Origin: Burkholderiales bacterium
GTDB taxonomy: Bacteria; Pseudomonadota; Gammaproteobacteria; Burkholderiales; Burkholderiaceae_D
Reading direction: 5' to 3'
NCBI GenBank assembly: GCA_016200895.1
Contig: JACQDX010000117.1
Span: 1 to 64,000 of the forward strand
Length of the DNA stretch: 64,000 nt
Made by a program: the position numbers and the translations under genes. Numbering within the stretch: the first letter of the stretch is position 1; every line of letters starts with the position of its first letter. Positions 54,890 through 62,975 of the stretch are shown one piece after another. The notes beneath the pieces are model-generated. The model was not told the origin of the DNA. It made no database searches and worked only from the letters and a program-made list of their open reading frames with translations.

Positions 54890-56164
54890 ATGTCGCACGC
54901 TTGTGGAGTAGATTTTGGCACCTCGAATTCAACCGTTGGCTGGCACAGGCCGGGCCAGCCTGCGCTCCTGGCGCTGGAAGAGGGCAAAGTCACGCTGCCA
55001 TCGGTGGTATTTTTCGATGTCGAGGATGACCAGGTCAGTTATGGCCGGGCCGCGCTGAGCAATTACCTGGCTGGCTATGAAGGCCGTTTGATGCGCTCGA
55101 TGAAGAGCTTGCTGGGTACCAGCCTGATGGATGGCCAGACCGAAGTACAAGGCAAGTCCGTACCTTTCCGCCATTTGCTGGCGCAATTTATCGGTGAACT
55201 CAAAGCACGCGCAGAAAAATCTGCGGGCTGCAACTTTACCCAGGCCGTCCTGGGCCGCCCTGTGCATTTCATTGATGATGACAGCAAGGCCGACAAACTC
55301 GCACAAGATACCCTGGAACAAATCGCCCGCGCTGCGGGTTTCAGAGAAGTGCAATTCCAGTATGAACCGATTGCTGCCGCCTTTGATTATGAATCACGCA
55401 TCACCAAGGAAGAACTGGTACTGATCGCCGATATCGGCGGAGGTACTTCAGACTTTTCGCTGGTAAGGCTGGCACCGGAACGTGCCCACAGGATAGACAG
55501 GAAAGACGATATCCTCGCCAACGGCGGTGTACATATCGGTGGCACTGACTTTGATAAATACCTGAGCCTGAACCATGTCATGCCCCTGCTGGGTCTGGGC
55601 GGCCGCCTGGGTAGCCAGATCGACGTGCCGTCCAGTTACTATTTCAACCTGGCGACCTGGCACACGATTAACCTGACGTATACCCAAAAAGTCTGGCGTG
55701 AATTGCAGGAAGTCTATCGCGATATCAATACCCCTGAATTGCGCCTGCGCTTTGAACGTTTGCTGAACCTGGTAGAAGAACGCGATGGCCACTGGCTGGC
55801 CATCAAATCTGAAGAAGCCAAGATTTTATTGTCAGATCAACAAACCATAGACTTGCCACTGGAACGTTTGCGCAGCAAACAGCCAGCACCTGCCTGCCAT
55901 CTGGCACTGGACCAGGATGGCTTGCAGGCGTCCATCGCGCATCTGACCAGTAACATCGGCGACACCGTCAAAACCGTACTGAACATGGCAAACCTGAAAC
56001 CGGAACAGGTCGATACCGTGTTTTTTACAGGTGGCTCCAGCGGTGTACGTGGCTTGCGCCAGCAAATCGCCAGCATAGTCCCGACCGCCACCAAGGTCGA
56101 AGGTGACCTTTTTGGCAGCATAGGCTCAGGCCTTGGTCTGGATGCAGCGCGTCGCTTTGCATGA
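54890..56164 (+). CDS. YegD-type Hsp70-family chaperone
   Basis: A 424-residue actin/Hsp70-fold ATPase without the substrate-binding domain of DnaK. The nucleotide-binding motifs are visible: CGVDFGTSNSTVG (phosphate 1), ADIGGGTSDFS (phosphate 2) and FFTGGSSGVRGLRQQI (adenosine). Length and N-terminus are those of E. coli YegD. Its client is unknown. Transcribed alone; the structured repeat element starts 36 bases behind the stop. Confidence 0.88.
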   Translation: MSHACGVDFGTSNSTVGWHRPGQPALLALEEGKVTLPSVVFFDVEDDQVSYGRAALSNYLAGYEGRLMRSMKSLLGTSLMDGQTEVQGKSVPFRHLLAQFIGELKARAEKSAGCNFTQAVLGRPVHFIDDDSKADKLAQDTLEQIARAAGFREVQFQYEPIAAAFDYESRITKEELVLIADIGGGTSDFSLVRLAPERAHRIDRKDDILANGGVHIGGTDFDKYLSLNHVMPLLGLGGRLGSQIDVPSSYYFNLATWHTINLTYTQKVWRELQEVYRDINTPELRLRFERLLNLVEERDGHWLAIKSEEAKILLSDQQTIDLPLERLRSKQPAPACHLALDQDGLQASIAHLTSNIGDTVKTVLNMANLKPEQVDTVFFTGGSSGVRGLRQQIASIVPTATKVEGDLFGSIGSGLGLDAARRFA

Positions 56165-56200
56165 AAATTGTGCTTGCAAGCCTCATGTCAGTTTTGACTC

Positions 56201-56542
56201 GAACTCATTTCATCAATAGGAGTGAGATGCGTTTGCCTCATAACGCGGGCTGGCAAGGGTAAAGCAGGGATTTCGTGCAGCATGCTGCACGCCTGCGTAC
56301 GATGCGCGCTTACCAGCGCACATGCGCCCTGCAAAGGGACTCGTTATCAATAGCGGTGCTATTGATAACGAGTCCAACGCAGTCCAGCGCGCGTTATGAG
56401 GCAAACCCTTCGGGAACTGACGATTTGGGCGCATTGCTACGTTGCGCCGCTCGCTAAGGCACCAGCCTTAGCTTCGCGTCACGCCTTGCACTGCATCCCA
56501 AATCGTCTTGTTCGCACTCACTCCTATTGATGAAATGAGTTC
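56201..56542. mobile_element. 342-bp multi-hairpin element with 26-bp terminal inverted repeats
   Basis: The ends 56201-56226 and 56517-56542 are perfect 26-bp inverted repeats (left end starts GAACTCATTTCATC). Inside are a 23-bp inverted pair with one mismatch (56231-56253 with 56384-56406) that encloses an 18-bp perfect palindrome (56274-56291, CGTGCAGCATGCTGCACG) and an 18-bp stem with a three-base loop (56337-56375). A second arm at 56419-56507 is closed by GACGATTTGGG/CCCAAATCGTC and encloses GCTAAGGC-acca-GCCTTAGC. No gene, no transposase, no clear target duplication. It may be a MITE or a structured RNA. Confidence 0.75.
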
Positions 56543-56651
56543 CAATATTTCACCTTAAGTCACAAAGTCGGTGCGCCATGTCTGCGTCCGCCGCTAGAAC
56601 TTAAACTATACTTGTTGCATCAATTAGCAGGCTTTTCTACCCGGAGAAAGC

Positions 56652-58883
56652 ATGTCGAACGAACAAGACGACGATGATGAGCTGTTCCTGGTTGAGGATG
56701 CGGAAGATGAAGCCGCCACTCAGCAAGCAGGACGCAGCTGGAAAATCGCTATCGTCGATGATGATGAAGATGTACATCGCACCACCTGCTTTGCACTGCA
56801 ATATGTGCAAATACTGAACCGCCCACTGGAATTTATCCACACTTACTCCAAGAGTGAAACCCGCAAGGTATTCGCCAGCGAAAGCGATATCGCCGTGGTC
56901 TTGCTGGACGTGGTCATGGAAACCGAACATGCTGGGCTGGAGCTGGTCAGTTTCATCCGTGATGAACTTGGCTGGACCGATACCCGCATCATCCTGCGCA
57001 CCGGCCAACCCGGTTATGCGCCGGAAGAAGAAGCCATACGCGACTATGACATCAACGACTATAAAACCAAGAATGAACTGACTCGCAAGAAATTGCTGAC
57101 TTCGCTGACGGCTGCTGTGCGCTCGTATGAACAGATACGCACCATTGATGCCAGCCGGCGCGGCCTGCACCAGATCATCAGTTCCAGCGCTGCCTTCACT
57201 TTCGAGCATGGAATACAGTCTTTTGCCAGCGGCGTAATCACCCAGATCGCTGCCTTGTGCGGGGTACCGCCAGAAGGCTTATTGTGTGCCCAGGGCGAGC
57301 TCAATGAGCTGGATGAAGAAATCCCTGAGACTTTCAATGTCATCGCCTCTGCAGGACATTACAGCAGCCTGATAAATTGCCCGATTGATGATATCCACAG
57401 CAGCCGCGTGCGCGATGCCTTGAGGCATGTGCTGACCAGACGTGAATCATTGTTCACCGATCACAGCATGACCCTGTACTTTTCTGGCCGTGGTAACCGC
57501 CCTCTGGCGGCCTTTATCGACTTGCCGTTTTCACTGTCGGAAATCAATCAGCATTTGCTGGAAGTATTTTGCTCCAACCTCGGCGTCTGTCTCGATAATC
57601 TGAGCCTGGTCAATCAACTCAAGAACCATGCATATCGTGACCAGTTGTTGAAACTGCCTAACCGCCTGAAGTTCATAGAACAGATCAGCACTACCCTGGC
57701 AAGTGAACAGACCGGGCAAATGGTGGCACTGATAGACATTGACGATTTTGCTGAAATCAATGATGTGCTAGGCCATCATTATGGTGACCTGATCCTGAAA
57801 GCAGTAGCAGACAGACTACGTGAAAAACTCGGTGCACACGTCTTCCTGGCACGTATTTCCGGTGACGTATTCGGTCTGCTGGGCAGCAAGGAATTACTCG
57901 AGCCTGAAACCCTGCGGCAGATGTTTGTCGAGTCATACACGATAGAAGAAACTGCCCATGCAGTGTCCATGTCGATAGGCATGGTGGCACTGGAAGGTTA
58001 TGTAGGCGACGGTGCCGAACCGCTGAAAGACGCCAGTATCGCCCTCAAGCGTACCAAGATACACCAGCGCGGCAGTTGCACCTTATTTACCCGTTCGATG
58101 GGCATAGAGATACGCGAGCGCGCTACCCTGATGCAGCATTTGCACAAGGCCTTTGATACTCAGCGCCTGTTCCTCATGTACCAGCCGCAAATTGATCTTG
58201 AGACAGGTCAATTTACCGGACTGGAAGCACTGATACGCTGGCGCAATGATGATGGCGTGCTGATACCGCCGAATGATTTTATCCCGCTGGCTGAATATTC
58301 CGGCCTCATCACTAGCCTGGGTGCATGGGTACTGCGCACTGCCTGTTTCATGATGGTCAGGTTACAAAAAGCCGGTATCGCACCACAGCGCATGGGGGTG
58401 AATGTCTCGGTCGTGCAATTCCGTCAGGATGACTATATCGAAGACGTCGAATCAGCACTGAAAGAAACGGCATTACTGCCAGAAAATCTGGAGCTGGAAA
58501 TCACAGAATCGGTCACCATGACTAGCGCAGCCCTGTTCGAAAGCAAACTCGCCAAGCTGAAGCAAATGGGGGTGAAAATCGCCATCGATGATTTTGGTAC
58601 CGGTTTTTCTTCACTCAGCTATCTGGATAAATTACCGGTAGACAGGCTGAAAATAGACCGCGTTTTCGTCAATCAAATCGATACGCCTGAGGGGCCGCGG
58701 ATAGCCGAGCTGATTACGCAACTCGGTAAAAAACTGGGCTTGCAAGTGATTGCCGAAGGGGTAGAACATGAAACCCACTGGAAAACACTGGCAGCCATGG
58801 GTTGTCATGAAGGCCAGGGCTTTTACATAGGCCGGCCCATGCTGGAAGAAAATCTTGTCTCCTGGATCAATCTCAGAAAATAG
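56652..58883 (+). CDS. Response regulator-DUF3369-GGDEF-EAL phosphodiesterase
   Basis: A 743-residue protein: acidic N-terminus, receiver domain (about 28-160; IAIVDDDEDVH, phosphoacceptor Asp near 86 in VVLLDVVMET), DUF3369 (about 170-330), a degenerate GGDEF domain with SGDVF in place of GGDEF (about 406-410), and an EAL domain (about 490-740; EAL at 525-527, ELEITES, DDFGTGFSS). It should therefore degrade cyclic-di-GMP, with the GGDEF part possibly a GTP sensor, under control of phosphorylation. No kinase is adjacent. Confidence 0.92.
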   Translation: MSNEQDDDDELFLVEDAEDEAATQQAGRSWKIAIVDDDEDVHRTTCFALQYVQILNRPLEFIHTYSKSETRKVFASESDIAVVLLDVVMETEHAGLELVSFIRDELGWTDTRIILRTGQPGYAPEEEAIRDYDINDYKTKNELTRKKLLTSLTAAVRSYEQIRTIDASRRGLHQIISSSAAFTFEHGIQSFASGVITQIAALCGVPPEGLLCAQGELNELDEEIPETFNVIASAGHYSSLINCPIDDIHSSRVRDALRHVLTRRESLFTDHSMTLYFSGRGNRPLAAFIDLPFSLSEINQHLLEVFCSNLGVCLDNLSLVNQLKNHAYRDQLLKLPNRLKFIEQISTTLASEQTGQMVALIDIDDFAEINDVLGHHYGDLILKAVADRLREKLGAHVFLARISGDVFGLLGSKELLEPETLRQMFVESYTIEETAHAVSMSIGMVALEGYVGDGAEPLKDASIALKRTKIHQRGSCTLFTRSMGIEIRERATLMQHLHKAFDTQRLFLMYQPQIDLETGQFTGLEALIRWRNDDGVLIPPNDFIPLAEYSGLITSLGAWVLRTACFMMVRLQKAGIAPQRMGVNVSVVQFRQDDYIEDVESALKETALLPENLELEITESVTMTSAALFESKLAKLKQMGVKIAIDDFGTGFSSLSYLDKLPVDRLKIDRVFVNQIDTPEGPRIAELITQLGKKLGLQVIAEGVEHETHWKTLAAMGCHEGQGFYIGRPMLEENLVSWINLRK

Positions 58884-58938
58884 AAGGCTGTCACGAAATG
58901 GGGGGTAAATTCATCCTCCATCTCCCAACAGCCTTCTA
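58881..58938 (+). terminator. Inverted repeat behind the phosphodiesterase gene
   Basis: TAGAAGGCTGT and ACAGCCTTCTA form a perfect 11-bp stem with a 36-base loop that starts at the stop codon. A T-tract is missing, so terminator function is uncertain. Confidence 0.45.
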
Positions 58939-59003
58939 CGCTTTGCTACCTTTACTTTGAATATCAAGACCTGCACACAGTGCAAGCCCTCATATTTTTG
59001 AGC

Positions 59004-59561
59004 TTACTTCTTGTCTGTCATGGGTGGGTAGTCGCCCGCTTTGTGGCCAGGACCATGCTCAGCCATTTGCTTGCCCATACGTTCACGCATATGGGATGCC
59101 ATGCGTCGGTGGCTGTCATCAAAAACCTTTTGCTGCTCAAGTGTTAACACGGCATAGAAAGTTTTCAGAGAAGTCAGACGTGTTTGCATTTTCGCCAAAT
59201 GCTCTTTCATTTTTTCCAGCCCTTTTTCCATGCGTTCTGGTGTCGTCAATTTTTCCATTTCCTTGCGGTCAGGGCGAGCTGGCATAGCACCTGGATTCAT
59301 GCCATCAATGAAGGTCTTCCAGGCCGGTTCTTGTGCAGCCGTGATTTTTAATTTGTCATGCAGTTCGGCCTGGTGTTTGGCCATGCGCTCTTTCATCTTT
59401 TCTGCCCACTTGGCGGGATCGCCATGCGGCTGACCGTGGCCTGCATGTGCAGAAGCAGATGGCGGTGCCGACGATTGCGCCAGAGCGCTGCCAGCACTAG
59501 CGGCTATGCCCACACTGATTGCTGCCAAAGCAATACAGAATTTTTTTTGTAAGGTTTTCAT
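59004..59561 (-). CDS. Spy/CpxP-like periplasmic protein
   Basis: A 185-residue exported protein with a signal peptide ending GSALAQ, a short His/Gly/Pro linker, and a helical LTxxQ-type domain (about 45-170; ITAAQEPAWKTF, LTLEQQKVFDD). Charged Lys/Glu/Met-rich helices fit the cradle fold of Spy and CpxP, ATP-independent periplasmic chaperones induced by envelope stress. The ATG at 59561 gives a normal signal peptide. It is divergent from an OmpR/EnvZ-type pair, a likely regulator. Confidence 0.85.
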   Translation of the reverse strand: MKTLQKKFCIALAAISVGIAASAGSALAQSSAPPSASAHAGHGQPHGDPAKWAEKMKERMAKHQAELHDKLKITAAQEPAWKTFIDGMNPGAMPARPDRKEMEKLTTPERMEKGLEKMKEHLAKMQTRLTSLKTFYAVLTLEQQKVFDDSHRRMASHMRERMGKQMAEHGPGHKAGDYPPMTDKK

Positions 59562-59816
59562 ATTTTTTCTCTTTCTGAACAGAAGAACAAGCTCACACAT
59601 CTGCAATATACATTTTACAAAAATACATTCCACAAAATGGTGAGTTTAGCTGGCTGATTGCTTTCTGGACTTGAATCAAATCCGGCATTGCTGTCTCAGA
59701 CATGTGATGTATCTTGCAGCAAGCTTGTAACGTCGAAATGTCCGTCTGCTCTCGCTTTGTATCGACATGTAACAGTGGGGAATGATAAGGTGGTATGTTA
59801 CGGTTTAAGATAATCG
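59562..59816. other. Promoter-side intergenic region of the Spy-like gene
   Basis: AT-rich, without a supported gene. It must hold the minus-strand promoter of the Spy-like gene and probably regulator sites, but no direct or inverted repeat typical of CpxR/OmpR boxes was recognised. Confidence 0.4.
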
Positions 59817-60079
59817 GGACTTACGCAAAATCGCCCCAGCTACGTTGCAGCTCCTAGCCTTACAGTTCTGTAATGTTGTCGTCGCTGGCGGAGTAGTCGG
59901 GAGTCTCAGACAATATATGGTCTGCCGACGAAACGAACTCCCCTTGCAAGGGTGGTTTTCTAAAGCGATAGGTGTAGTCGGGGTTTCAGGCAACATGTTG
60001 TCTGCCGACGAAACGAACCACCCTTGCAAGGGTGGTTTCCTAAAGCGATAGCCTTGCTGGGAAAATTTTGCATAAGTCC
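59817..60079. mobile_element. MITE-like element with two tandem modules
   Basis: A 263-bp stretch with inverted ends GGACTTACGCAAAAT and ATTTTGCATAAGTCC (14 of 15 pairing; the match extends with CCCAGC/GCTGGG after a short gap). Inside are two tandem modules of about 79 bp (59893-59971 and 59974-60051) sharing GTAGTCGGG, TCTGCCGACGAAACGAAC and CCCTTGCAAGGGTGGTTT. The second has a perfect 22-bp palindrome (60016-60037). TTACAGTTCTGTAA is another palindrome at 59860. No transposase. The open frame on the minus strand across it is an artefact of the repeats. Confidence 0.75.
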
Positions 60080-60132
60080 TGATAACAAGACGATACAAAA
60101 TCAGGGTTTTTATCGACTGGATCGGGCTCATA

Positions 60133-60870
60133 ATGAAGAACATGGACACACCAAATAAAATTCTCATCGTTGATGATGACCGCGACATCCGCAATTTGCT
60201 GGCTGATTATCTCGACAATAATGGCTACAGTACAGTCACGGCTGCCGAAGGCAATGCCATGTGGACAGCCCTGCAAAACCACCAGGTTGACCTGGTCGTG
60301 CTGGATTTGAATTTGCCTGGCGATGATGGTCTGACACTGTGCCGTACCTTGCGCAGCAAATCAACTTTGCCTGTCATCATGCTGACTGCGCGCGGCGAAC
60401 CGCTGGACCGTATCCTGGGTCTGGAAATGGGGGCAGATGATTACCTGCCCAAACCTTTCGAACCACGTGAATTGCTGGCACGCATACGCAGTGTTTTGCG
60501 CCGTACCCAGACCAATGTTAGTTCACATTCCGGCGAAGCCCTGCAAAAACTCAAGTTTGCGGGCTGGACGCTGGATTTGACGGCACGCCACCTGATCAGC
60601 CCGGATGGCATGGTGGTGTCATTGTCTGGTGCAGAGTTCCGCATGTTGAATATCTTCCTAGAACATCCTAACCGCGTGCTGAACCGTGATCAATTGCTGA
60701 ACATGACGCATGGCCGCGATGCCGACCCGTTTGACCGTTCCATCGATATTCAAATCAGTCGCCTGCGGCAAAAACTGCGCGAAGATGCGCGCTCACCGCA
60801 GATCATCAAAACCGTCAGGAATGGCGGCTATGTATTGGCCGTTACCGTCGTCGTGGAGCAGGACGCATGA
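60133..60870 (+). CDS. OmpR-family response regulator
   Basis: A 245-residue regulator: receiver domain (about 8-125; ILIVDDDRDIR, phosphoacceptor Asp58 in VVLDLNLPG, MLTARGE, DDYLPKPFEPREL) and C-terminal winged helix (about 145-240; FRMLNIFLEHPNRVLNRDQLL, DRSIDIQISRLRQKL, IKTVRNGGYVL). It is translationally coupled to the kinase by an ATGA overlap. The divergent Spy-like gene is a likely target. A second ATG at 60142 is possible. Confidence 0.92.
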   Translation: MKNMDTPNKILIVDDDRDIRNLLADYLDNNGYSTVTAAEGNAMWTALQNHQVDLVVLDLNLPGDDGLTLCRTLRSKSTLPVIMLTARGEPLDRILGLEMGADDYLPKPFEPRELLARIRSVLRRTQTNVSSHSGEALQKLKFAGWTLDLTARHLISPDGMVVSLSGAEFRMLNIFLEHPNRVLNRDQLLNMTHGRDADPFDRSIDIQISRLRQKLREDARSPQIIKTVRNGGYVLAVTVVVEQDA

Positions 60871-62213
60871 AAATCTTATCGTCGATGTGGGGCAGGGTAT
60901 TTGCAATACTGTTGCTGGGGGTGATCGCTTCGACGGTACTGACCTGGTCGCTGGCTTTTGGCGAAAGACAAAAAACCATATCGCAATATAGGGATTCACA
61001 CGCAGTTGAACGGGCTGAACAACTGGTGCTGGCACTGGATGCATTACCAGCAGAAAACCGTGAAAAGTTTTTGGCCACGGCACCACGCCTGGGTTTGAAA
61101 GTAGCCACCCTGCCCGCCGAGACGACCGACCAGGCACCGCGCTCTGAATATGCAGCGGCTGTCAGCGAGAGACTGGGCAAGACTTTTCGTGTCATGTCTT
61201 TGGCTCAGGACCCGAAATCCTGCCCGCGCAACCCGCAAAATATACAAACCAACCGCCTGCCTTGCGAAGCCCTGGGGATCACCCTGCATGACGGCACGGC
61301 CCTGCGCCTGACGGTATTACCACCGCGTAATCCCGCACCACCACTGCGTCCGGATTTCTTGCAATACCTGTTCCTGTTTTTGGCCAGTATTGCTGTGTTG
61401 GCATTCCTGATCGCCCGTATGACCATGCGGCCTTTGCAGCAAATGGCAAAGGCCGCCACGGCCTTGGGGCAAGACATCAACCGCCCTCCTTTACCAGAAA
61501 AAGGCGCGACTGAAATCTTGCAGGCAACACGTGCCTTCAATGCCATGCAAGCACGCATACGCCAGCATATCGCCCAGCGTACTCATATGCTGGCGGCAAT
61601 CACCCATGATTTGCAAACCCCGCTGACGCGTTTGCGCCTGCGTCTGGAAAAGGTCAAGGACGAAGAATTGCGCGACAAGCTCATAGAAGATTTGTCAGGC
61701 ATGCAAATGATGATACGCGAAGGCCTGGACCTGGCGCGCAGCATGGACAGCAATGAAGCCTTGAAGCCGCTGGATCTTGACTCATTGCTCGACAGTGTCT
61801 GTGCCGATGCTGCTGATGCCGGGCAAAATGTCAGCTTTCAAGGCAAACCCGGCCTGACCGTCATGGCCAGACCACAAGCCCTGCGCCGCTGCCTGACCAA
61901 CCTCATTGACAATGCCGTCAAATATGGTCAATACGCCACGGTCAGCCTGGTGGCAGGCAAGGATGCCGCCAAGGATGTCTTGCATGTACTGATACGCGAC
62001 GGTGGCCATGGAATTCCACCTGAATTTCAAAGCAAGGTATTTGAGCCATTTTTTCGCATGGAAACTTCGCGCTCGCGGGAATCCGGCGGCACGGGTCTGG
62101 GCTTGACAATCGCGCAAAATATCGCCCAACAGCATGGTGGTCAACTGCAATTGAGTAATCTGCCTGAAGGTGGCCTGGAAGTTCGCCTGACGCTGCCTTT
62201 GCAAACGGCTTGA
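60867..62213 (+). CDS. EnvZ-type sensor histidine kinase
   Basis: A 448-residue inner-membrane kinase: TM1 (about 10-30), a periplasmic domain of about 140 residues with two Cys that could form a disulfide (SCPRNPQ, LPCEALG), TM2 (about 168-188), HAMP (about 189-240), DHp with His247 in AITHDLQTPLTRL, and a HATPase domain with N box NLIDNAVKYG, G boxes DGGHGIPPE and GGTGLGLTIAQ. All catalytic motifs are intact. With the OmpR-type partner it forms a full two-component system. Confidence 0.92.
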   Translation: MKILSSMWGRVFAILLLGVIASTVLTWSLAFGERQKTISQYRDSHAVERAEQLVLALDALPAENREKFLATAPRLGLKVATLPAETTDQAPRSEYAAAVSERLGKTFRVMSLAQDPKSCPRNPQNIQTNRLPCEALGITLHDGTALRLTVLPPRNPAPPLRPDFLQYLFLFLASIAVLAFLIARMTMRPLQQMAKAATALGQDINRPPLPEKGATEILQATRAFNAMQARIRQHIAQRTHMLAAITHDLQTPLTRLRLRLEKVKDEELRDKLIEDLSGMQMMIREGLDLARSMDSNEALKPLDLDSLLDSVCADAADAGQNVSFQGKPGLTVMARPQALRRCLTNLIDNAVKYGQYATVSLVAGKDAAKDVLHVLIRDGGHGIPPEFQSKVFEPFFRMETSRSRESGGTGLGLTIAQNIAQQHGGQLQLSNLPEGGLEVRLTLPLQTA

Positions 62214-62256
62214 ACGGCTTGAATTAATCGACCCCGTCTGTATCTTGTTGCACCAG

Positions 62257-62277
62257 CCCCGCTGCATGGCAGTGGGG
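62257..62277 (+). terminator. Hairpin behind the two-component operon
   Basis: CCCCGCTGC and GCAGTGGGG form a 9-bp stem (one G-U pair in RNA) with a three-base loop. Only a weak T-rich tail follows, so termination may be partial. Confidence 0.55.
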
Positions 62278-62411
62278 TAATCCTTCTTCAAGTCCTGCCT
62301 TGTACGACAAAACCTGTTGCTGTCAGCAAGGATGGTCAAAAAGTCTGTATTCCGTTCGCCCAGGCAAGCCCTCGTCCCTGTAAAATCCGAGGAAAACCTG
62401 AGGACGTGCAC

Positions 62412-62885
62412 ATGATTAATCTACAACTAAGTGATGTCAGCCACATCATACAACTTTCAATCGCTCCGGTATTCCTGCTGACTGGTGTGGGTACCACACT
62501 CTCGGTCCTGACCAGCCGCCTGGCACGCATCATAGATCGCTCCAGGGTAGTGGAAGACTTGCTGCATAGCGAGAATAGTCCGGCCATCAGCCCGCCGGGC
62601 GTGGAAGAAGAATTGCACGAACTGTATGAACGCTCACATCTGATCAATCGGGCCATCACCCTCAGCACATCCTGTGGTTTGCTGATCTGTCTGGTGATTG
62701 CCACCCTGTTCATGGGGGATGCCACCAGCCTGAATCTGGATAAGCTGATTGCTACCCTGTTTGTGGGCGGCGTGTTTTCCCTGATAGGCAGCTTCATTTA
62801 TTTCATGCGCGAGATTTTTGTCGCCACCAAGACCTTGACACGCCAGCGCAAACTCGGCAGACGCAAAATCATAGAACGCGAATAA
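62412..62885 (+). CDS. DUF2721 family membrane protein
   Basis: A 157-residue protein with three hydrophobic segments (about 15-30, 82-102, 112-135) and charged loops (SRLARIIDRSRVVEDLL). It belongs to DUF2721, small inner-membrane proteins of unknown function. The ATG at 62412 is preceded at good distance by GAGGA; the in-frame GTG at 62406 is less likely. A terminator follows. Confidence 0.82.
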   Translation: MINLQLSDVSHIIQLSIAPVFLLTGVGTTLSVLTSRLARIIDRSRVVEDLLHSENSPAISPPGVEEELHELYERSHLINRAITLSTSCGLLICLVIATLFMGDATSLNLDKLIATLFVGGVFSLIGSFIYFMREIFVATKTLTRQRKLGRRKIIERE

Positions 62886-62900
62886 ATCTGCACATCCAGC

Positions 62901-62936
62901 AAAAAACCCCGCTATCTTTCGATACGGGGCTTTTTT
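62901..62936. terminator. Intrinsic terminator behind the DUF2721 gene
   Basis: AAAACCCCG-C-TATC pairs with GATA-CGGGG-CTTTT around TTTC with one unpaired base, followed by TTTTTT. It lies between convergent genes. Confidence 0.85.
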
Positions 62937-62975
62937 ATGAGTACTTACTTTATTTCAAGCTGCTATTTCAAGCTG

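Noticed and set aside
56213-56457. Short open frames inside the 342-bp element
   Set aside because: They exist on both strands because the element is palindromic; none has a ribosome binding site or known domain.
59893-60051. Possible CRISPR array
   Set aside because: Only two units, conserved along their whole length without variable spacers, and no cas genes in the window.
59805-60194. 129-codon minus-strand open frame with internally repeated peptide
   Set aside because: The peptide repeats simply reflect the tandem DNA modules of the MITE-like element, and the frame runs into the response regulator gene.
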